From: an uncultured Lachnospiraceae bacterium
Lineage (GTDB): Bacteria; Bacillota; Clostridia; Lachnospirales; Lachnospiraceae
Length of the DNA stretch: 20,069 nt
NCBI GenBank assembly: GCA_910579285.1
Contig: CAJTTT010000035.1
Coordinates: 6,033-26,101, forward strand
Reading direction: 5' to 3'
Under the pieces are notes generated by a model. That model ran no database searches and was not told the origin of the DNA. It was given only the letters and a program-made list of their open reading frames with translations. The translations under genes and the position numbers were made by a program. This document shows, piece by piece, positions 8,314-15,301 of this stretch (positions within the stretch are counted from its first letter, which is position 1; each line of letters begins with the position of its first letter).

Positions 8314-8340
8314 CACACGCCGAGGTGCAAAAATGTGACA
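8314..8340 (-). promoter_or_regulatory. Candidate ECF-type promoter of the sigma/anti-sigma operon
   Basis: On the minus strand TGTCAC (8340-8335) is followed 15 bases later by CGTGTG (8319-8314), then TTATTAG and the ribosome binding site. The TGTCAC-ATTTTTG spacing and the CGTG core resemble self-regulated ECF promoters. No good sigma-A hexamers are seen in the same gap. Part of the -35 sits in a short inverted repeat, AGGTG/CACCT at 8323-8343. Confidence 0.45.
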
Positions 8341-8355
8341 CCTATTCTATATTTT

Positions 8356-9300
8356 TTACGTTTCCCTGTTGCGCTTCCTGTACTCTTTCGGGGAACAGCC
8401 CACTCTTTTTAAAAATTGTCTGTTAAAGTTGGAAAGATTGCTGTACCCGCAGGCAAAAGCAATATCCGCGATCTGTTCTGCGCCGTCGCTGAGCGCCTCG
8501 CAGGCAGCCTGAATCCGAAGCTGGGTCAGATGTTCGATGGCGCCGATTCCCACCGCCTTCCGAAAACACCTCATAAAGTGACTCTCGCTCAGATGTACCA
8601 GCCCAGCCAGCTGTTCCACCGTAATGTCCTCCCTGAAATTTAGTGCCATATACTCAAGAGCCGGCCGGACAGCCTCTGTCTCACCCCCCGTGCCGCCCTT
8701 TTCAAACACAATCTCCCCGCTCTCCTCCAGCGTCCAGATCAGCCGCAGAAGCTCGCTTTTTAACAGCAGATCTGAACGGGCCGAGTTGTCGCGCACACAG
8801 GAAAAAATCCGCTCCGCCAGCGCTTTCAGCTCTTCATAAGCCGCTGCGCCCCGGCGGATGCAGACATTTGTGCGGATATTTCCTTTGATCACCGGCCGGA
8901 TGCATTCATTCGTACAGCGGTCACCGCTGCCGGCGCCGAGCATGACAGGGCTGAATACAAGCGCATCGTACACCATCGGCACCAGGCCGGCCTTCGAAAA
9001 GCTGCCCCCGCATCCCTCCTGCTCTTTTTCTGTAAGAACCGCCTTCTGCTCCCTGCACGGATATGTCGCGTGCAGCATATTGGGCGGTATGAGCAGCAGC
9101 TCCCCCTCTCCAGCCTCCAGCTTTCGGCTGCCGCATATAAATTCTCCCCTGCCGTGCAGAATATAGATCAGCTCAAACTCGCTGTGCCAGTGCATGGGCA
9201 CATTCACAAACCACTCCGGCAGCCTGCACTCATAATAACTGTAAGGAATCCATGTGGTGCTGTGCTGCCTCTTTTCCTGTGTCTCCCTGTTCGGTGTCAT
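8356..9300 (-). CDS. AraC family transcriptional regulator with cupin sensor domain
   Basis: A DNA-binding regulator of about 314 residues. The N-terminal half is an AraC-type cupin fold, with the metal/ligand-pocket-like MHWHSEFELIYILHGRGEF near residues 36-55 and a second histidine in PPNMLHATYP. The C-terminal hundred residues form the double helix-turn-helix, with VEQLAGLVHLSESHFMRCFR and the AraC signature IADIAFACGYSNLSNFNRQF, ending in GCSPKEYRKR. The open frame reaches an ATG at 9366 that also has a purine-rich upstream sequence, but the intervening 22 residues are Arg/Gly-rich and unlike the family. The ATG at 9298-9300 has GGAGG seven bases upstream and is preferred. It is divergent from the glycoside hydrolase and probably controls it in response to a sugar. 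Confidence 0.92.
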   Translation of the reverse strand: MTPNRETQEKRQHSTTWIPYSYYECRLPEWFVNVPMHWHSEFELIYILHGRGEFICGSRKLEAGEGELLLIPPNMLHATYPCREQKAVLTEKEQEGCGGSFSKAGLVPMVYDALVFSPVMLGAGSGDRCTNECIRPVIKGNIRTNVCIRRGAAAYEELKALAERIFSCVRDNSARSDLLLKSELLRLIWTLEESGEIVFEKGGTGGETEAVRPALEYMALNFREDITVEQLAGLVHLSESHFMRCFRKAVGIGAIEHLTQLRIQAACEALSDGAEQIADIAFACGYSNLSNFNRQFLKRVGCSPKEYRKRNRET

Positions 9301-9449
9301 GGTCTTTCCTCCCCGGCTTTCCGGCCGTTCTCCCGCTTCTCCCCGTCTGCCGCCGCGGACAGACATGCTTTTTCCTCTTCCATGTTTTGTGATAGAAAAG
9401 TATCATTAAGAAGTAGCATTTTAATAGCATTACCCGTCCCGATAATAAT

Positions 9450-9478
9450 ATTATACTATTACAACTTGTATTTCTCAA
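9450..9478 (-). promoter_or_regulatory. Sigma-A type promoter for the AraC regulator
   Basis: The minus strand has TTGAGA (9478-9473), a 17-base spacer and a perfect TATAAT (9455-9450). Transcription would start near 9443 and give a leader of about 140 bases to the preferred AraC start. The AT-rich divergent region (9367-9533) presumably also holds the glycoside hydrolase promoter, but I find no convincing pair of hexamers on the plus strand. Confidence 0.7.
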
Positions 9479-9533
9479 TCGTTTAAGTAAAGACATATGA
9501 AGATGAAAATGAAAAAGGAAAAGGAGGCAGAAT

Positions 9534-11561
9534 ATGACATTTGAAAAAGATAACGGCGCGCTCGTATGCCGCCGTATGGGCGAAACACTGCGTATTGAAC
9601 CGTGGGGAAAGGATTCCTTCCGGGTGCGCGCTGCAATGGCGCCACATTTCACAGGAAACGACTGGGCGTTGACCGAAACAGTCGAACACACAGGCACGCA
9701 GATTGCCATTGAGGAGGAGGATCACTGGGTTGGCGACGGCACCATCGACAAACGGCCGACTGCCTCCATTATAAACGGACAGCTTAAGGCTGTTGTCAAT
9801 TTCGCGGGCGTCATCTCCTTTTACCGCGGACAGCGCCTGATCCTGCGGGAATATTTCAGAAACTACGACGGCACGCTCTCCAGGGAGAGCCGCTGCTTAA
9901 AACTGGTAAACCGGGAGTGGAAAGGTGTGATCGGCGGCAGTGAGTATGCCCTGAACGTGAAATTCGAGAGCGATAAGAAAGAAAAACTCTTCGGCATGGG
10001 GCAGTACCAGCAGGATTGTCTGGATCTGAAAGGCTGTGTGCTGGAACTTGCCCAGCGCAACTCCCAGATTTCCGTCCCCTTCGCCGTCTCCTCCCTGGGC
10101 TACGGTTTTCTCTGGAACAATCCTGCCGTCGGCCGCGTGAGTTTCGGAAAAAATTACACGGAATGGATCGCCCGTGCCACGAAGGAGATGGATTACTGGA
10201 TCACCGTGGCAGATACGCCGAAACAGATTCTTGAAAACTATACCGCCGTTACGGGGCGCGCCGAAATGTTCCCCGAGGATCTGATGGGACTGTGGCAGTG
10301 CAAGCTGCGCTACCGCACCCAGGATGAAGTCCTGACCGTGGCGAGACAGTATCAGAAAGAAGGCATCAAAATAGACCAGATTGTCATCGACTTTTTCCAC
10401 TGGACGGTGCAGGGAGACTGGAAATTCGATGAGAAATACTGGCCTGACCCGAAAGCTATGGTGGACGAGCTGCACGGGATGGGCATCAAGGTCATTGTGT
10501 CGGTATGGCCTTCCGTAGATAGAAAGAGCGAAAACTTTGATCCTATGATGGAGCGCGGCCTGCTCATCAAAACCGAGCGCGGCGCGGCGCAGACTTACGA
10601 CTATCAGGGCGACTGCGTGGAAATTGATCCCTTCAACCCCGAAACCCGCAAATATGTGTGGGACGTTTGTAAAAAGAACTATTACGACTACGGCATCGAC
10701 GCCTTCTGGCTGGACAACTCCGAGCCGGACTACGGCGTATATGATTTTGAAAATTACCGCTACTTTGACGGCCCCGCGCTGGCGCTCAGCAATCTTTATC
10801 CCCAGCTTTACAGCCGTACTTTCTACGATGGCATGTGTGCAGAGAACAAGGGGCCTGTGGTCAATCTGCTGCGCTGCGCGTGGGCCGGCTCCCAGAAATA
10901 CGGCAACGTGGTATGGTCGGGCGATGTTCCAAGCACCTTTGAAGCCTTCAGCGACCAGCTCCAGTGCGGCCTGAACATGGGACTGGCAGGCATACCCTGG
11001 TGGACCACAGACATCGGCGGCTTTATGACCGATGATGTGAACGACCCGGATTTCAGACAGCTCCTGATCCGCTGGTATCAGTTTGCCGTATACTCTCCTG
11101 TCCTGCGGATGCACGGCGACAGAGGCCCTTACAATATCCCGCCCCTCGACGACAGAGACTGGGGAGGCGGCTATCTCCACACCGGCCAGCCCAATGAGCT
11201 GTGGAGCTACGGTGAGGACAACTACGCCATTATGAAAAAATATTATGACGTCCGCGTATCCATGCACGATTATATCAAGCAGCTGTACGAGGAAGCCCAC
11301 GAGAACGGCTCCCCGCTCTTACGCGCCATGTTCTATGAGTTCCCGGAGGACGAAAAGTGCTGGGAAACGGAAGATCAGTATATGTTCGGCAGCCGGTTCC
11401 TCGCGGCGCCAATCCTGCACCTGAATGAGTGGAGCCGCAGCGTCTACCTCCCCGCCGGGACGTGGAAACTGACCTCCACAGGAGAAGTCTTTGAAGGCGG
11501 ACAAACAGTCCGTGTGGACGCGCCTATCGACTATATGCCGGTGTTTGAGCGCATGGCCTAA
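9534..11561 (+). CDS. Glycoside hydrolase family 31, probable alpha-xylosidase or alpha-glucosidase
   Basis: A 675-residue retaining alpha-glycosidase that removes terminal alpha-linked sugars, probably from imported oligosaccharides, since no signal peptide is present. An N-terminal beta-sandwich (about 1-240) is followed by the catalytic barrel (about 245-575) and a C-terminal beta domain. The family 31 nucleophile is Asp394 in FWLDNSEPD and the likely acid/base is Asp464 in WSGDVPSTF. Other GH31 blocks include GLWQCKLRYRTQDEV, IDQIVIDFFHW, GIPWWTTDIGGF and SPVLRMHGDRGP. The WLDNSEPD and YPQLYSRTFYDGM style is closer to alpha-xylosidases than to classic alpha-glucosidases, but substrate cannot be fixed. 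The start ATG has AAGGAGG seven bases upstream. There is no adjacent sugar transporter; the divergent AraC protein is the likely regulator. Confidence 0.95.
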   Translation: MTFEKDNGALVCRRMGETLRIEPWGKDSFRVRAAMAPHFTGNDWALTETVEHTGTQIAIEEEDHWVGDGTIDKRPTASIINGQLKAVVNFAGVISFYRGQRLILREYFRNYDGTLSRESRCLKLVNREWKGVIGGSEYALNVKFESDKKEKLFGMGQYQQDCLDLKGCVLELAQRNSQISVPFAVSSLGYGFLWNNPAVGRVSFGKNYTEWIARATKEMDYWITVADTPKQILENYTAVTGRAEMFPEDLMGLWQCKLRYRTQDEVLTVARQYQKEGIKIDQIVIDFFHWTVQGDWKFDEKYWPDPKAMVDELHGMGIKVIVSVWPSVDRKSENFDPMMERGLLIKTERGAAQTYDYQGDCVEIDPFNPETRKYVWDVCKKNYYDYGIDAFWLDNSEPDYGVYDFENYRYFDGPALALSNLYPQLYSRTFYDGMCAENKGPVVNLLRCAWAGSQKYGNVVWSGDVPSTFEAFSDQLQCGLNMGLAGIPWWTTDIGGFMTDDVNDPDFRQLLIRWYQFAVYSPVLRMHGDRGPYNIPPLDDRDWGGGYLHTGQPNELWSYGEDNYAIMKKYYDVRVSMHDYIKQLYEEAHENGSPLLRAMFYEFPEDEKCWETEDQYMFGSRFLAAPILHLNEWSRSVYLPAGTWKLTSTGEVFEGGQTVRVDAPIDYMPVFERMA

Positions 11562-11613
11562 AACCGGGACAGAATAAACGGCGGCACAGGTTGATACAGA
11601 CTGCCCGCAGAGC

Positions 11614-11667
11614 AAAAGAAAAGGATGGAACTGACAGGACACGCCCTGCATTCCATCCTTCTCTTTT
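11614..11667. terminator. Bidirectional intrinsic terminator between GH31 and chemoreceptor
   Basis: AAGGATGGAA (11621-11630) pairs perfectly with TTCCATCCTT (11651-11660). The stem continues past one mismatch through six more pairs of A/T and G/C. The loop holds a small CAGG/CCTG stem. T-rich sequence follows on both strands, as suits the two convergent genes. Confidence 0.85.
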
Positions 11668-11698
11668 ATATGTTTATTACCTTCTCCCCCTCTGACGC

Positions 11699-13408
11699 TT
11701 ATTTCGCCGGCAATGCGAACTTGGCAATCAGCTCGTCCAGGGAAACTGCCTGCGCTGACAGCTCCTCGCTGGTAGCCGAAGACTCCTCAGCCACTGCCGC
11801 ATTCGTCTGGATCACATCGGAAATCTGGTCAACGCCCAGCTCCGCCTCTTTCATGGTCGCCATCTGGCTTGAGGAAATAGAGCTCAGCTCCTTGGAAGAC
11901 TCTGCCACCTTTCGGATTCCCTCCACCACAATCGCCAGTGACGCAACCGCACGCTCCGCCACCTTGTTGCCGTTCTCAACCTCTTTCATGGTGCCTTCAA
12001 TCAACGCCCTGGTATCCACAGCCGACTTGCTGCTCTGCTCCGCAAGCTGCCTGATCTGGTCAGCCACAACGGAGAATCCGCGCCCCGCTTCTCCTGCCCG
12101 CGCCGCCTCGATGGACGCATTCAGGGAAAGCATATTTGTCTCAGACGCAATATTTTCAATTTCTGAAATAATATTTCCAATTTTGTGGGATGCCTCGCTG
12201 ATGCGGGACATTGCCTCCACCATCTCTTTCATATCGCCGCTGCTGCGGTCAGCCACATCCGCGTATTCCTGAGACTGCTTATAAGCATCCTCCGCCGAGT
12301 CTGCCGCTCTTCTCGCCGCTTCCGAAATCGTGGTGATCGTTGCGTGCAGCTCCTGCACCGCGCCCGCCTGCTCCGTCGCGCCCTCAGCAAGACTCTGGGA
12401 CGTATCCGCCAGATTGGAGGAGCCTGCGGAAACCTGCTCCGAGGACATCCCGATATAGCGCAGGGTATCAATCATATTGTCCCGCAGCTGCTTCAGAGAA
12501 TCGAATATCTGACAAAATTCCCCCTTGTAGCGGCTGCCGTCCTTTGAACGGACAACAAAATTGGAATTTGACATCTCACCCAGAATATATTCCAGATCAT
12601 AAATGACAAAAATAAGCGTCTCTGACATATTTTTCGCCGAGCTGATGATGTCAGCCACTTCGTCATCCGCCTGTGTCTCCGGGAACGGCGTGGACAGATC
12701 GCCCTCAGCAAACAGGGCAAGTCTGTCTTTTAATTCGATCAGCGGTGCGGAAATGTTCTCCGCTATGTTTGTGCCCAGCCTGATTGAGGTTACAATGGCT
12801 GTCAGAATAATCGCTGCAATCACAACAATAAGCACGATGCAGACAATTGTCAGCGTGGTGGAAACACTGTTTCCGCGTTCTACCTTGATATCCATGATAG
12901 AAATCAGCTCGTCATTGATCTCATCGTAGAGCGGCATCAGCTCGCTCATGGCTCTGGCCTGGGCCTCCTCGCACAACGCCCTGTCCGTCGTGCCCCCCAA
13001 TTCAATGATCTCCTGGTCCAGCGCCCAATATGTAGGAAGCTTGGAAGAAATATTAGAATAGACTGCCTTATTCGCATCGGAAACCATAAACTTCTCCAGA
13101 TTGGCAAAGCTTGCGGTGAAATCCGCCACGCTCGCATCGTGGGATACACGCATACTCTCAATGGCCGCCTCGTCATCGTACCCGATACATCCGCGGAGCG
13201 TAGAACGCGCCTCCGCAAAGTGCGTCATCGCCTTGCCCACATCTCCCTGGGCAAATCCATAATCCTTTAATGCGCCCGAGTATACCCATGCCACAACAAT
13301 CAACGTGATCAGCGCTGCTACCGCCACCGCCGCCGGAATCCCTGACGCAATCACAAATCCCCGCACCAAGCGCTCCTTAATCCGATACTTCTTCAGTTTT
13401 TCGTACAT
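11699..13408 (-). CDS. Methyl-accepting chemotaxis protein with four-helix-bundle-like sensor
   Basis: A 569-residue chemoreceptor. The first transmembrane helix is near residues 20-42. An extracytoplasmic helical sensor of about 145 residues follows, similar in size to the 4HB_MCP domain, then a second helix near 190-213 and a HAMP linker. A second HAMP-like helical segment (SNSNFVVRSKDGSRYKGEF) leads to the cytoplasmic signalling domain. The CheA/CheW-contacting hairpin tip lies near 419-438, with ETNMLSLNASIEAARAGEAG followed by GRGFSVVADQIRQLAEQS. It ends in KFALPAK with no CheR-binding pentapeptide. The start ATG has GGAGG eight bases upstream. The gene stands alone, so the receptor presumably joins arrays encoded elsewhere. 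Ligand unknown. Confidence 0.95.
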   Translation of the reverse strand: MYEKLKKYRIKERLVRGFVIASGIPAAVAVAALITLIVVAWVYSGALKDYGFAQGDVGKAMTHFAEARSTLRGCIGYDDEAAIESMRVSHDASVADFTASFANLEKFMVSDANKAVYSNISSKLPTYWALDQEIIELGGTTDRALCEEAQARAMSELMPLYDEINDELISIMDIKVERGNSVSTTLTIVCIVLIVVIAAIILTAIVTSIRLGTNIAENISAPLIELKDRLALFAEGDLSTPFPETQADDEVADIISSAKNMSETLIFVIYDLEYILGEMSNSNFVVRSKDGSRYKGEFCQIFDSLKQLRDNMIDTLRYIGMSSEQVSAGSSNLADTSQSLAEGATEQAGAVQELHATITTISEAARRAADSAEDAYKQSQEYADVADRSSGDMKEMVEAMSRISEASHKIGNIISEIENIASETNMLSLNASIEAARAGEAGRGFSVVADQIRQLAEQSSKSAVDTRALIEGTMKEVENGNKVAERAVASLAIVVEGIRKVAESSKELSSISSSQMATMKEAELGVDQISDVIQTNAAVAEESSATSEELSAQAVSLDELIAKFALPAK

Positions 13409-13469
13409 TACGATTCCCTCCTATTACACTCCCCGTATTTTTATACAGAAAATAAATTCTTTACTCTTC

Positions 13470-13478
13470 ATTATAACA
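13470..13478 (-). promoter_or_regulatory. Extended -10 promoter for the 11699-13408 chemoreceptor
   Basis: The minus strand reads TGTTATAAT, a perfect TATAAT with an upstream TG, about 60 bases before the chemoreceptor start. The -35 position is weak (CTGGAA-like), as often tolerated with extended -10 elements. I see no flagellar sigma-28 consensus. Confidence 0.6.
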
Positions 13479-13649
13479 GCTTTCTTCCATAATTCCAGTT
13501 TAATCTTCCCAAAAATTTCACAAATCGTTTATAAGAATTTAATTTCCCTGTATGTAGTAATACTGTTTTTTTACTCCCTACCTTCAAGAAACACGAAAAG
13601 CGGCACTTTCCTCCATCTTGTCAAAAGTGAAAACACTCGCAAAAAGGAC

Positions 13650-13679
13650 TTGCATCCTGCCCGCGAAAAAGTGTAAAAT
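13650..13679 (+). promoter_or_regulatory. Candidate sigma-A promoter for the coiled-coil protein
   Basis: TTGCAT (13650-13655) and TAAAAT (13674-13679) are separated by 18 bases. The predicted start is about 60 bases before the ATG at 13743. A sigma-28 or sigma-54 consensus, which would tie the gene firmly to motility control, is not evident. Confidence 0.5.
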
Positions 13680-13742
13680 ATAGATAAATACAGCAACAGA
13701 CAGAAGACGCATCATCCTTTAGTGGGGGAAGGAGATGATTTT

Positions 13743-14717
13743 ATGGGAATTGGCAGCATCACATCAGCGGGCAGCATGTCTGCCATGCAGATGCCGGCGA
13801 CAGACTTAAAGGATCAGAAAAGTAAAAATCTACAGACAGAAATCACGGATGTGCAGCAGCAGATACAGAAGCTCTCTTCTGAGGAAGATCTCTCTGCCAT
13901 TGAAAAAGCCAATGAGCAGAAGAAGCTCAAACGCGAAAAGTCCAGTCTCGATACCGAGCTGAAACAGCATCAGGAAGAGCTTCTCCGATCGCAGAAAAGA
14001 GAGGAAATGCTAGCCGAGCTTCGGGCGGCGCAGCTCCCGGATAGGGAGAAGGCGGCCAACGATGTCAGCCAGTCATCCGAAACCACCTCCGACACAGCAG
14101 CCGAAAAGACACAGCCTGCCAACGAGGGACAGACGCCACAGCCGGGAACCATCATAACCCAGAACAGTGACGGCGCCGTTATTTTTAAAGGAGCTATGAA
14201 TCCGGCAAAGAACAGTGACACGGATAGCGAAACCAAACCTGCTGATGAAACCAAAGAAACAGACGCTTCCGTATCGGAGACGATGCCCGAGGAGCGTGAG
14301 GCGGATACAGATCCGGCCGCCGAATTCAGACCGACCGAAAAAGAAATGCAGGCTATGGTTTCCGCAGACGCTTCCATGCAGATCGCAGACCAGCAGGGAA
14401 TGCTTGTCGCCAAAACAACCGATGGCATTGCCATTTTAAAGGGAGAGATCAAGCAGGACGAATACCGCGGCGTAGATACGGAAAGAAAGCAGGCTGAACT
14501 GAAAGAGATGCAGAAACAGCAGCAGCAGGAAATGGCTTTCCAGTTCGCTCTGTTAGGCGAAGCTGACGGCGTCATGCAGGCAGCGGCTGAAACAAATGGC
14601 CCTTCCTCTGTCAGCGCGCAGGCGAATGCAGATCAGACGTTCCATGTCAGCGGTCTGAACACAGCACAGCAGGAAGAACAGGCGGCGCAGCAGGGATTCC
14701 ATGCTGCTATCGCGTAG
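13743..14717 (+). CDS. Glutamine-rich coiled-coil protein, FlxA-like candidate
   Basis: A 324-residue soluble protein with no signal peptide, no transmembrane segment and no cysteine. A Ser/Gly/Met-rich start (GIGSITSAGSMSAMQM) leads into a predicted coiled coil at about residues 22-95, with ITDVQQQIQKLSSEEDLSAI typical of FlxA-like proteins near flagellar and chemotaxis genes. The middle is acidic and probably disordered. Two short matching segments lie at 135-150 and 219-234, each with DG then KG at the same spacing. The C-terminus is Gln/Ala-rich. A GTG at 13722 opens the frame, but AAGGAG eight bases before the ATG at 13743 supports the latter. It lies between two chemoreceptor genes. The FlxA link is from remembered sequence style and is tentative; function unknown. 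Confidence 0.8.
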   Translation: MGIGSITSAGSMSAMQMPATDLKDQKSKNLQTEITDVQQQIQKLSSEEDLSAIEKANEQKKLKREKSSLDTELKQHQEELLRSQKREEMLAELRAAQLPDREKAANDVSQSSETTSDTAAEKTQPANEGQTPQPGTIITQNSDGAVIFKGAMNPAKNSDTDSETKPADETKETDASVSETMPEEREADTDPAAEFRPTEKEMQAMVSADASMQIADQQGMLVAKTTDGIAILKGEIKQDEYRGVDTERKQAELKEMQKQQQQEMAFQFALLGEADGVMQAAAETNGPSSVSAQANADQTFHVSGLNTAQQEEQAAQQGFHAAIA

Positions 14718-14747
14718 CCAGACATTTCACCATATGGAACATGTTAA

Positions 14748-14789
14748 AAAAGAGTACAGTGGATTCATCAATCCTGCCTGTACTCTTTT
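14748..14789. terminator. Bidirectional intrinsic terminator
   Basis: AAAAGAGTACAG (14748-14759) and CTGTACTCTTTT (14778-14789) form a perfect 12-bp stem, with GGATT/AATCC pairing inside the loop. The minus strand continues with a six-T run and the plus strand with TTTTCTT. It separates the convergent coiled-coil gene and the FMN-binding lipoprotein gene. Confidence 0.92.
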
Positions 14790-14860
14790 CTTATGCTCAT
14801 CTGGTTATGAAGAACTGCAGGAACGATCCCCCGCTCTCACCGATCTGCGAAGCCGCCTGC

Positions 14861-15301
14861 CTAGTGAGCCGTATCCACAATGGCAATGCTGGAATCTCCC
14901 CGCATTGCCTGCTCGATGACAGCGGCCTGCAGCTTTTGGAACGATCCGTGCGAGGAAGTCGCCCCGGACAGAGCGTCGATCTGTGTTTCCCCCTGTCCCT
15001 CCAAAAGCTGCCCTGCATAATAGCGGGTGTACTCGTTCGGATAAGTGCCATTGCTGTGCAGCATGTTCTGCATATATGTATTGTCCCAGCTCTTGATAAA
15101 GCCGCTGGCGTTCTCCGCGTTATACTCCACAGAAACAATGCTCCCGCCCTTGACCATGATCGTGATATATTCTTTCCAGCCGTGGCTGAACTCGGAAGCC
15201 TGGGCGGTATAATAGCCATCCTGAAGTCCTGTCTGTTCCCCGCAGGCTGTAAACAGCATCATACCCGCCACAATCAATGCTATGCTCAACATCCGTTTCA
15301 T
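14861..15301 (-). CDS. FMN-binding domain lipoprotein
   Basis: A 146-residue exported protein. A lipoprotein signal peptide spans residues 1-19, with the lipidated Cys20 in MLFTAC; the -3 residue is Phe, a slightly loose lipobox. The rest is one FMN-binding domain beginning DGYYTA at 28, with TIMVKGGSIVSVEY, and ending in DALSGATSS, where Thr115 is the expected residue for covalent FMN attachment by ApbE. Such flavoproteins pass electrons outside the membrane in Gram-positive bacteria. The start ATG overlaps the stop of the upstream chemoreceptor gene (ATGA), so their synthesis is coupled, and GGAGG lies ten bases before it. No ApbE or electron-transfer partner is in the window. Domain call is strong; a sensory role with the receptor is inference. 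Confidence 0.9.
   Translation of the reverse strand: MKRMLSIALIVAGMMLFTACGEQTGLQDGYYTAQASEFSHGWKEYITIMVKGGSIVSVEYNAENASGFIKSWDNTYMQNMLHSNGTYPNEYTRYYAGQLLEGQGETQIDALSGATSSHGSFQKLQAAVIEQAMRGDSSIAIVDTAH

Larger units (their letters stand above)
13409..13742. other. Divergent intergenic region of 334 bp
   Basis: AT-rich spacer between the chemoreceptor (minus) and the coiled-coil protein (plus). Besides the two promoters listed, I find no gene, RNA element or strong hairpin in it. The stretch 13580-13650 is A-rich with short direct similarities but no clear repeat. Confidence 0.5.

Noticed and set aside
9897..11300. Long open frame (467 codons) on the minus strand antisense to the glycoside hydrolase
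   Set aside because: It lies wholly inside a clear GH31 gene, has no family-like motifs or good ribosome binding site, and is a by-product of the codon bias of the real gene.
13590..13680. Possible sigma-28 or sigma-54 motility promoter before the coiled-coil protein
   Set aside because: No TAAA...GCCGATAA or TGGCAC...TTGCA pair with correct spacing; a sigma-A-like pair fits better.
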